In this document: piece after piece, positions 24,641 to 32,269 of the stretch
Layout of the letters: every line of letters begins with the position of its first letter
Position numbering within the stretch: position 1 is the first letter of the stretch
Assembly (NCBI GenBank): GCA_036768485.1
Contig: JAVLUZ010000656.1
Coordinates: 62,001-126,000 of the forward strand
Length of the DNA stretch: 64,000 nucleotides
Source: Mermis nigrescens
Lineage: Eukaryota; Nematoda; Enoplea; Mermithida; Mermithidae
Direction of reading: 5' to 3'
Notes under the pieces: model-generated
Databases searched by the model: none
What the model saw: the letters and a program-made list of their open reading frames with translations, nothing else
What the model was told of the DNA's origin: nothing
Program-made: the position numbers and the translations under genes

Positions 24641-25699
24641 TGTAAATGTAGGGGCCTGCGTCTACAAAAGCGACACAGACCGGCCTAACATTACCTTCGA
24701 GATTTACCTAGGTACATAGGTACTTAAGTCTACGCTTAGCGCTGGCCCCGATCGCGCAGCCCTGGATAGCTTTCGATCTTTGAACCCTTAGAGACCTTAA
24801 GGCTTCGATCCCCTCAGCCCTAATATTGCTGGCCGCTTTTATGTTGGGTGATCTCAGCAGCTACGCCCTAAGACCTAAGGCTACCTACCTAGTCTCGGTA
24901 TTTGCCGCGGAGGTCAGTTGACCTATCTCAAGCTCAAGTTGCATATTTAACTTATTTTCCAATCAGTGCCTATTTCAGAAAACTTTTTGGTTCCTAGTAC
25001 GTGTAGCACAATAGACTATGAAAACAACAACATCGAGCTCTAACCCGATCAATCATCCTTAAAAATTATATAATATTTTTGATCAATTTTTGGTTTGAGA
25101 AATAATTTAAGATTTCCAAATAAAAATAGCAATCATACGGAAATTACCTATCCATCCACTCGGATAAGTTGAAATTCTCGACGTAGGAGTGGCCGACCTA
25201 ACCCTCGGTATATCCGAAAACCCCTGGGTAGGCTTTTCTCTATTTTATTTCGAACGAAGAATTCACGGCCTGGTTGCCGGACAACAACAATAAAGCAAAA
25301 AGAAAACAAAAACGTATGGACTATACAATCGTACGACGGCCAACAAGACTGCCAATCACACCACTCAAAGCAACTCTAAGTACACTGGCCTCAAGGACCA
25401 TTACAGTAAATTAAACAAAGATCAAATCGACATAATACTAACCCACTTTTATCTCAGATCGAATGTTATCGATTACACAAGCGGTATGCATGAAACAATT
25501 ACTATTATCATACACTTAACTCTATGCTACCGGACAAGTATCTTAATGTTTTTTATTATTGAAAATTGGGGAAATAATGGGAAGACCGAAGGCATAGCCC
25601 ACAGTGCACTATCGTAGATAGCTACTAGTATTGGCTATGTTATGGCCATCGCGAACTGCTAAGGCAAGTTCGCCTACACGTGTAACTCTCGCAGTTACA
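24641..25699 (-). mobile_element. Solo LTR (1,059 bp) nested in the accessory ORF
   Basis: TGTAAATG...GTTACA ends are flanked by CATT on both sides. It is related to, but distinct from, the LTRs of the host element: all share the ending TGTAACTCTCGCAGTTACA with the 5' LTR at 35891. It matches the truncated LTR at 9484-10615 much better. A full element of this family inserted here and was reduced to one LTR by recombination. Confidence 0.9.
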
Positions 25700-26668
25700 C
25701 ATTGCATTGTAGCACAGCTGAATATCGTTATGCAGGCCTTTGTACAGCTCCACGCCAGCTTCTTGTCCAAGCCAATTGCGAAAATTGAGAAAATTATGGA
25801 TAGACAAGCAAGCGTAGGCGGTTGTTTGCCGTTGTTCTTTGACATCCTGAACCTGCATCGGCTGCTCAGCCGGAACTTGAACTACTGGTTCCATCGGCTT
25901 TGGCTGCGAAATTTGAGGAATACGCATCAACGGCAATGGCTTGGCGGCAAAAGGCAACGTCATCAAAGCCATGATATTTTGGATATCCGTAGGCGCTGTG
26001 TAAGTAGGCTGAGGAGGAGCCACTGAAGCTGGAACAGCTTGTAGGGGCTCAAAACGCGACTTTTGTCTGTGTGCCAATTGCGAAACAAAAGGCAAAATTT
26101 TGACATCCAGGGGCCAACCCAACGTAGCGCTGGTTGCGGCCACAACTGGAACCCTATCTAAAACATTTGTTTCCATTGGTTCAGGCAGATTACGCGATGT
26201 CGATGGCAGATTGGCAATGATATCATCGAAAACTTGTTGCTGCGCCAGTGAAGGCGGACGCTGTGTAGGCGGCGGAAATGGCGGCCTGCCCTGCTCATCT
26301 AGCTTGTAGCCATCTAAAGTAATCATCGTCGGATCCTCGCCGTTCGATTCAGCTGCTGTTGATCTGCAAAATTGTCGTCGTATGGCTTTTCGCCTTTGGA
26401 ACATATTAGGCGGCAATTTCGACAACTTGATGTATAACGGCTCTGGCGGCGGCGCTGCCTGAACAGAACGTTTGTCACCCTCAAAAGTGAAACCAGGCGG
26501 TATACGACGAGGAGAGATTCTACTCATGTTTGGCGAATATGTGTCGATGAGAATGTAGACATCAAGCAAGAAAATCGGGTCTAAAATGAGATACCGTAAC
26601 ATAGGACCCATCAAAGGCATGTTCCATGCCTGGCCAATCCAAGTGACTGCCAAAGAATCCGGCTGCAT
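25700..26668 (-). CDS. Accessory ORF 1, N-terminal part: end of the exonuclease-like domain plus Pro-rich linker
   Basis: Starts with a segment containing LRYLILDPIFLLDVYILI. This fits the last motif (YxxxD, then LL) of DEDDy 3'-5' exonucleases and continues the domain begun in the ORF at 26827-27566. After about residue 60 comes a long Pro/Gln-rich region without recognisable fold. The frame stays open into the inserted solo LTR down to 25640, but the last 20 or so codons there are LTR sequence. The part between 26668 and 26827 is in another frame. Confidence 0.55.
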
Positions 26669-26808
26669 ATTGAAAAGAAGGCTGCCAACGTTTTTAGGCG
26701 ATGATTTCCGGCATCAATGCGATTTTCGACCATGAAAAAGCGGCTCATCATCAGCATATCTAAAATATTAGCCCTGAAAACAGAACGCTGAGGGAGGAGA
26801 ACCACCAC
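26611..26808 (-). CDS. Middle piece of the exonuclease-like domain (frame-shifted)
   Basis: In this frame NILDMLMMSRFF and a helix with LKTLAAFF fit the segment between motifs II and III of DEDD exonucleases (usually D-x-x-x-A-x-x-L followed by a helical stretch). It bridges the ORFs above and below it, each in a different frame, so two frame changes occur within about 150 bp. Confidence 0.4.
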   Translation of the reverse strand: MVVLLPQRSVFRANILDMLMMSRFFMVENRIDAGNHRLKTLAAFFSICSRILWQSLGLARHGTCL

Positions 26809-26826
26809 AATTTTGTAAATAAGCCA

Positions 26827-27566
26827 CTACATCTGCGGGATGTGGGCCGTAGACACGTGGAAATAGGCGATTTTATTGTTGCTGGGGTCGTGGCAAGCTA
26901 GAAAGACATCCTGCAAAGGTGTCTCAAGCAATTCCACCAACGCAAATGGGGGCTGTGGAAACCTAGCCAAATTCCAGACAAAGGCTTGGCCCCGTACATC
27001 GACGATCTGGATATATCGAACAAAAGGACCATTGGCCTGCATGTAGTTGGGATCCAGCTGCTGCCAATATTGCTCCCAAATGCGGTAGGGCATGAACAAA
27101 CGGTCATTAACATGCTCGGAATCAAAGCCAAAGAAATACTGGCTATTAAGACGGTTCGACAACCTGAAAAGTGTACGTATCGCGTTATAAGATTGTTCGT
27201 GTGATTCGATCATTACGGTACATCGAATGTCATTGGCAGGCACATAGGGTGCTGACAACGGGATACGGTCCATCGTTGCCAGCCACCACTTACGTTGGGC
27301 GTATATGCAATTGTAATGGTTTGGCGTCTCATGGTGTGATGGCTCGCGAAGATTGGGCGTTATGTGTTCGTTGTTTTCAAAATATAGCATCTGTAAAGGA
27401 ACCACGTCAGCACGGAACTGCTTTGCAGCAGCCGCAGCTTCAAGCGCTACGAGTAAATGGGCAGTGTCGTTGTTGCTCCTGAGGCTAAACGTCGGACGAT
27501 CTTGGTCCACGATGTCCTCTTCTGTTGGGGCACGCTGCTCAGCTATGGCTCTGCAAAAGGTGTAAC
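26827..27566 (-). CDS. Accessory exonuclease-like ORF (DEDDy 3'-5' exonuclease fold, N-terminal motifs)
   Basis: Open from about 27566, overlapping the end of the integrase ORF by some 24 bp in another frame. FFGFDSEHV matches motif I (DxE) of RNase D/WRN-type exonucleases. YIQIVDVRGQAFVWNL matches the following beta strands. LLETPLQDVFLACHDPSNN matches motif II with its Asp. Motif III (YxxxD) lies in the next ORF. Family members trim 3' ends of RNA or DNA. There is no ATG at the point where the homology-like part starts. TTTTGCAG at about 27556 would be a plausible splice acceptor, so expression by splicing, as for retroviral env, or by frameshift is possible. The family call rests on motifs only. 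Confidence 0.6.
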
Positions 27567-28049
27567 ATTAGTTAAGGGTACGGCATGTGCCGATTTAGCA
27601 CCAATTAACAAACGAACAGGCGCACACTCCCTCATATTCCTTTCCCGGCCCGCTAATTCCTCAAAACATATGACAACCGCTGGACACAGTGGTTGGCGCG
27701 GTAACTTAACTAAAACAAAATCACCGGGTACATGTGTGTACTTTTCGGCAATGAGATCGGAATAGGGCAACTTTGGGGCAGGTAAGAGGCGATTACGATG
27801 CACTACGTGTTCGATTAAGGGATTATGCAAATAGATGATTCGAGCCATTTCAGGTGTTGGCAATGATTTGATGCGATACGGACCTAATTGTTTAGGTGAA
27901 AGTTTTCCAATTTTGGGCTGAATCACTGCTTTATTGTTGAGGTATACAATGTCATCGACTGCAAATTTACTTTCGTGCGCTGATTTGTCATACTGCTTTT
28001 TCTGATGGTTACACGCTTTAGCAAGATTTTTGCTAGCGATATCGTGCAA
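27543..28049 (-). CDS. pol: Integrase C-terminal region with GPY/F-like module
   Basis: Continues the integrase of 28067-29023 in another frame. The start is the usual integrase linker helix with many Lys/His. It then has KLSPKQLGPYRIKSL, the GPY/F module typical of Ty3/gypsy integrases, and HVVHRNRLLP, the usual end of that module. About 70 further residues follow, ending TPFAEP before the stop. No chromodomain is evident. Confidence 0.8.
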   Translation of the reverse strand: MHDIASKNLAKACNHQKKQYDKSAHESKFAVDDIVYLNNKAVIQPKIGKLSPKQLGPYRIKSLPTPEMARIIYLHNPLIEHVVHRNRLLPAPKLPYSDLIAEKYTHVPGDFVLVKLPRQPLCPAVVICFEELAGRERNMRECAPVRLLIGAKSAHAVPLTNVTPFAEP

Positions 28050-28066
28050 GTTAAGAAGCGTGAGTT

Positions 28067-29023
28067 TTAAATCAGCAAGATATTTTCAGCGACGCTAGGC
28101 TCATTAGGATTCAACACGAGATTGCTTAATAGCTGTATATTGAGTGGAAAAGAAGGTTCACGACCGTACAGCATCTCGAATGGCGAAATATTCGTAGATG
28201 ACTGCGGCGTTGTGCGGTATGCGAATAAAGCAAAAGGCAAAAATTGTTCCCAATCGTATTGATTTCTTGCGCTTAATTTGAAAAGTCCATCGATGAGTGT
28301 TTGATTATATCGTTCCACTAACCCATCGCACTGCGGATGATATGGTGTTGTGAAAACTTTTTGGACATTTAGTAATTTGCAAACTTCCGAAATTAGGGCT
28401 GATGTGAAATTTGAACCTTGATCAGTCAGAAATCGTTTTGGAATACCATGTTTAGGAATTACTTCGCGCAATAGTAGATTTGCGATGGTGACTGCTTTTA
28501 TATCAGACACTGCAAACGCTTCAACATACTTAGTAAAATAGTCCATGAAAACAATGATTTGATCATTCCCGGACGTCGAGCGTGGCATATGCAGACAATC
28601 ACACGCAATTAACTCAAAAGGTGCTGAAACTTTGATGGGCTGCAGAGGTATGGCGGTGGGATTATTCGCTACCTTACGCTGCAAACACACCTCACAGTTC
28701 TTACACCATGCAAGCACATCATTCTCCATTCTAGGCCACCAGTAACGGAGCTGAATGGCAGGTAAAATTTTTCGCGCAGAGAAATGGGCTCCAAAAATGG
28801 AATCGTGAAATTTGGTTAGGATGAAGCTACGCAGAGATTTTGGAATGACAAGCTGATGAATAGTGTTAGTTGCGCGCTTAGGCTGAAATCTGCGATATAG
28901 GATTTTATTTAGCAAGAAAAATTCGTCGCGATATTTTCGTGTTGTTAGGTCATTGAGCAACTCGCGAATTTTGCTTAATTCTTTGTCTTGATGTTGTTCG
29001 GCAAGGAGCTTCGCGGGCGACAA
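28067..29023 (-). CDS. pol: Integrase: HHCC zinc-binding and DDE catalytic core
   Basis: The N-terminal zinc module shows KFHDSIFGAHFS and WCKNCEVC (HHCC). The catalytic core has Asp in IACDCLHMPR, Asp in FLTDQGSNF and Glu in GLVERYNQTL, in the right order and spacing for a DD35E retroviral-type integrase. It inserts the cDNA into the genome. The ORF ends within the linker to the C-terminal domain, where a frame change leads to the next entry. Confidence 0.92.
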   Translation of the reverse strand: MSPAKLLAEQHQDKELSKIRELLNDLTTRKYRDEFFLLNKILYRRFQPKRATNTIHQLVIPKSLRSFILTKFHDSIFGAHFSARKILPAIQLRYWWPRMENDVLAWCKNCEVCLQRKVANNPTAIPLQPIKVSAPFELIACDCLHMPRSTSGNDQIIVFMDYFTKYVEAFAVSDIKAVTIANLLLREVIPKHGIPKRFLTDQGSNFTSALISEVCKLLNVQKVFTTPYHPQCDGLVERYNQTLIDGLFKLSARNQYDWEQFLPFALFAYRTTPQSSTNISPFEMLYGREPSFPLNIQLLSNLVLNPNEPSVAENILLI

Positions 29024-29060
29024 AATTTCTGCTCTTTCAGCTTCGGATAAAGTGATTTGT

Positions 29061-29303
29061 TCATAAAAAACTGGCGGATGATCTTTTTGCGCAGTTTGTC
29101 TGTTTTGGCGCGATGGTTGGTTGTCTTATATCAGGCGGTTCGTTATTGTCGTCAGACTCAGACGCTTCAGATTCGAGGTTAGCGACGTTAGCAATGGGTT
29201 TACGTTCGAGTTTATAACGTTGTTCGTCGCGATCGTACTTAGGATGACGCGATAATAAGTCCGCTGGCGCAGTTATACGCGCCTGGTACATATACAACCT
29301 CAT
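29061..29303 (-). CDS. pol: RNase H to integrase connector
   Basis: Begins with ITAPADLLSRH, which completes the conserved end of gypsy RNase H (the usual N-x-x-AD-x-LSR) started in the neighbouring frame. An acidic linker follows. The frame changes within this motif, so the break is an indel, not a gene boundary. Confidence 0.65.
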   Translation of the reverse strand: MRLYMYQARITAPADLLSRHPKYDRDEQRYKLERKPIANVANLESEASESDDNNEPPDIRQPTIAPKQTNCAKRSSASFL

Positions 29304-29643
29304 ACTCGTATTCTTGTAATTTTAAACCCCATCGTCTTAGACGACTCGAAGGATCTTTTACATTTACGAGCCAAGTAAGCGCCTGATGATCTGTTTCCAC
29401 GATGAATTTTTTGCCATACAGATAATGCCTATAATGCTTAATTGCCCAGACAACTGCTAAAGCCTCCTTCTCAGAAGTGGCATAGTTGCATTTGGCCGAG
29501 TTTAAAACACGGCTAGCATAACCAAGGATGAAACGATTTTTAGATGGAAGATGTTTCTGCATGAGAATTGCACCTAGCGCGTAATTGCTTGCGTCGGTTG
29601 TCAGAATAAATTGATGATCATTATCGAACTTGGGCAACTGCAA
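29239..29643 (-). CDS. pol: RNase H domain
   Basis: LTTDASNYALGAILMQ holds the first catalytic Asp, SEKEALAVVWAIKHYRHYLYG the Glu, and VETDHQALTWL the next Asp. The domain degrades the RNA strand during reverse transcription. It is out of frame with RT upstream and with the connector downstream. Confidence 0.9.
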   Translation of the reverse strand: MQLPKFDNDHQFILTTDASNYALGAILMQKHLPSKNRFILGYASRVLNSAKCNYATSEKEALAVVWAIKHYRHYLYGKKFIVETDHQALTWLVNVKDPSSRLRRWGLKLQEYEYEVVYVPGAYNCASGLIIASS

Positions 29644-29698
29644 AATCGGTGGTGAAGTGAAGGCATCTTTTAACGTTTGAAAAGCTTTTTGATGTTCT

Positions 29699-30343
29699 TC
29701 AGTCCAAAGAAATTCCGTGTCTTTCCTTAATGAACCGAAAAAGAGGTTTCGCGATTTTCGCGAGATCTTTCACAAATTTTTTGAACCATTGTACGAGACC
29801 AAGAAATTTCTGCAAAGCTTTCACCGTTTTTGGAACTGGAAAATTGATCAAATCTGCAATTTTAGTTAAGTCAGGAGCAATACCTAGCGAACTTATGCGA
29901 TGGCCCAAAAATTGGACTTCTGCATGAGCTAGATGACATTTTTCTGGTTTAACCCTTAAATTTGCGTTTTGTAGCGCGCGAAAGACATTTTCTAGATCTT
30001 TAAGATGCTCTGAAAACGTGCGCAAAAACACAATTATATCGTCGATATATACGAGGCAGGTTTTCCAATTTAAACCAGCAAGAACGAGCTCCATAAGGCG
30101 CTGAAAATCGGCAGGGGCGTTTTTTAAACCAAAAGGTAACACTTCGAATTTGTAGTGACCTACAGGACAGATAAAAGCTGTTTTTTCACGCGATTTTTCA
30201 TCAAGGGGAATCTGCCAATACCCAGATTTTAAGTCTAGCGTACTAAAGTAAGCTGCAGACCCTAGGGCATCAAAATAATCATCAATTTGAGGTAGGGGAT
30301 AAATTTGAGTTTTTGTCACATCATTTAGTCGGCAATAATCCAC
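29699..30343 (-). CDS. pol: Reverse transcriptase (palm and thumb)
   Basis: Classic Ty3/gypsy RT blocks: FSTLDLKSGYWQIPLDE (first catalytic Asp), LPFGLKNAPADFQRLM, and CLVYIDDIIVF with the YIDD active site, followed by the thumb (KFLGLVQWFKKF). The N-terminal fingers lie upstream (about 30344-30650) in other frames; VIRPTTSPWASP-like coding is readable there. At least two frame changes separate protease and RT palm. Confidence 0.95.
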   Translation of the reverse strand: MDYCRLNDVTKTQIYPLPQIDDYFDALGSAAYFSTLDLKSGYWQIPLDEKSREKTAFICPVGHYKFEVLPFGLKNAPADFQRLMELVLAGLNWKTCLVYIDDIIVFLRTFSEHLKDLENVFRALQNANLRVKPEKCHLAHAEVQFLGHRISSLGIAPDLTKIADLINFPVPKTVKALQKFLGLVQWFKKFVKDLAKIAKPLFRFIKERHGISLD

Positions 30344-30656
30344 AACTGGGCGGAGGGAACCATCTTTTTCCCAATTAAAAACAAAGGACTGGCCCAGGGG
30401 CTTGTTGTTGGCCTGATGACTTTTTCCGCGATCATTTCATTGATTATTCTTTGCATGACTTGTCTGCGCGCGTGTTCGACACGATAGGTTTTGCCTACAA
30501 CAGGGGGATTATCCCCTGTGTCAATATGATGCTTAACGAGCGGAGTGCGACCGAGTGGTTCGCCTTTTAAAGCGAATATCGAATTATATTTTTGACAAAG
30601 ATCACGAATTTGCTGTTGTTCCTTAGAATTAGCGATGCAACCCTGTAAAGCCTTAT

Positions 30657-31460
30657 TTATGGAAGAAAAAGTTCGGGTGAGCGATCATCTGAAACAGAAA
30701 CATGAGATACGACATCAACATCAGACGTTAGCGATCCAATTAGCTCTCCAGTGTCGACTTGAACAGGCGATTTCGAGATGTTACATAATCGCAGAGGAAA
30801 AACTGAAACTGAAGTGTCGACAATTGCAGGGGCGACAAAAAGTGAACTTTTGCGCATGAAATCTGGATCGGGCTCAAAAAGTGCGATATCTGCATCGTAG
30901 GAACCATGACTTATATAAGCAGGTGTTATTAATTTGTGACGCGGCAAAATTGTGATTGGCTCTGAAATTGAAACATGCACGCAGATAGGACATGCGATTT
31001 TAGCATTTGGATTGGTGCGATACTGCAATTTTTCACTCGGTGATAAGAGATTTAATTTTATACCGTTTATGAACGCGCAATCTTCGATGGGATTTACCCA
31101 GAGTAATGCGGAACGGCAAAAATCAAAACCGAGAAGCATGTCTTCTGGCAATTTATCGATAATAGACACTAACGTGGGTATAGAATGATCTGCGATAGTT
31201 ATAGTCATATTAAAATTAAAGCGAACAACTACTGTTGTGTCACCTACACCGTGCACGACTTTAGACGTTTGTTTCGGAGGTAGCTTGAAACCAAGTCTTA
31301 AAAATGCTGCAGTAGTCATCATTGTGACTTGCGAGCCAGTATCAATTAGTGCCGGGATTTTTACACCATGAATTTCAGCCAAAATGGTGGGTAAATTTGT
31401 ACCTGCATGACTAACTATCGGAATTTCAGAGTCCTGATTTAAGGTGGGGGATGATGCCAT
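30657..31460 (-). CDS. pol: Aspartic protease (267 codons)
   Basis: The active-site motif ALIDTGSQVTMM is near residue 37 and the second conserved block MLLGFDF near residue 110, as in retropepsins. It processes Gag and Pol. The last 120 residues have no domain I recognise. Its stop at 30657 lies in front of RT coding in the -1 frame. That could be a frameshift signal, but no canonical slippery heptamer is in register. Confidence 0.88.
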   Translation of the reverse strand: MASSPTLNQDSEIPIVSHAGTNLPTILAEIHGVKIPALIDTGSQVTMMTTAAFLRLGFKLPPKQTSKVVHGVGDTTVVVRFNFNMTITIADHSIPTLVSIIDKLPEDMLLGFDFCRSALLWVNPIEDCAFINGIKLNLLSPSEKLQYRTNPNAKIACPICVHVSISEPITILPRHKLITPAYISHGSYDADIALFEPDPDFMRKSSLFVAPAIVDTSVSVFPLRLCNISKSPVQVDTGELIGSLTSDVDVVSHVSVSDDRSPELFLP

Positions 31461-31464
31461 TTTT

Positions 31465-32043
31465 TCATAGAACTGCTAATCTTCGCTGCAATCTATCATA
31501 TTCTTCCAAAAATGCTTGGGATGCAAAATTTTCTTCCCGCTTATTTGCTTCAGATTGATGAGAAGTAACCGTGTTTGCATCTTTTTTAGGCGAGTAGGGC
31601 GGTTGCGGCGGGGGATAATCTCCGGCGGGCTGGTAATCCGCTACATATGTGACATTAGGGGGATAATTTCGCGGCACAGAACGATAATTGGAATTATAAT
31701 ACGTATTACGCTGTTCTGGCGGATGAGTCACATAAGGATTATTTTGGCGATAGTCATAAGATTGCATGCGATTATCATAAGGCTGATTCTGATAGTTTTG
31801 GCGATAATTCGGCGCGTAGTCGTTATAGCTTTGCCTAAAAATTGGACGCGAGCGTCTAGAATCAAAACGTGCGTCAGAACTTTGCGAAATAGGTTGACGA
31901 TTTTGGCTTTGATCGCGATATCTAGGCTTAGATTGTGGCCGATTATTATAATTAGACCGCGACGATGAGCGATTACGATTATTCCAAGAACGCGACTGAC
32001 TATGTTGAGCGCGCAGCGAGCTCAAATTTTGCTTGCTGTGCAT
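31465..32043 (-). CDS. gag: Gag C-terminal tail: Arg/Asn/Tyr/Gln-rich region
   Basis: Low-complexity, very rich in Arg, Asn, Tyr, Gln and Pro (repeats such as NYRQNYQNQ, PPPQPPYSP). It follows the zinc knuckle and stops 4 bp before the protease ORF starts. Composition suits an RNA-binding nucleocapsid tail. Probably part of Gag rather than a separate protein. Confidence 0.6.
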   Translation of the reverse strand: MHSKQNLSSLRAQHSQSRSWNNRNRSSSRSNYNNRPQSKPRYRDQSQNRQPISQSSDARFDSRRSRPIFRQSYNDYAPNYRQNYQNQPYDNRMQSYDYRQNNPYVTHPPEQRNTYYNSNYRSVPRNYPPNVTYVADYQPAGDYPPPQPPYSPKKDANTVTSHQSEANKREENFASQAFLEEYDRLQRRLAVL

Positions 32044-32269
32044 TTTTGTCGAATTTGCGCTGCTTTATCTTTTTGAAACATTCTTCTTCAACATGACCCG
32101 TGCGCTTACAGAAATTGCAAAATTTACGCGCTGTAGATTGCTCATTTTTGGGGCGTTTTGATCGATTAAACGTCTTATTGCTGTGAGCGATCAGGATCGA
32201 CATTATTAGAAAAGCGAACAGATTCTTTAGGAATTGCACCACTAGTAGGATTGGCGATGGTCGAGACAT
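32000..32269 (-). CDS. gag: Gag nucleocapsid with one CCHC zinc knuckle
   Basis: CNFCKRTGHVEEEC fits Cx2Cx4Hx4C exactly. Basic residues surround it. The frame overlaps the end of the main gag ORF by about 95 bp and is read in another phase, so a frame change near 32200 separates capsid from nucleocapsid. Confidence 0.85.
   Translation of the reverse strand: MSRPSPILLVVQFLKNLFAFLIMSILIAHSNKTFNRSKRPKNEQSTARKFCNFCKRTGHVEEECFKKIKQRKFDKNAQQAKFELAARST

Noticed and set aside
30640..30670. Programmed -1 frameshift between protease and RT
   Set aside because: No canonical slippery heptamer in register, and there are about ten other frame changes in the element, so an indel is more likely.
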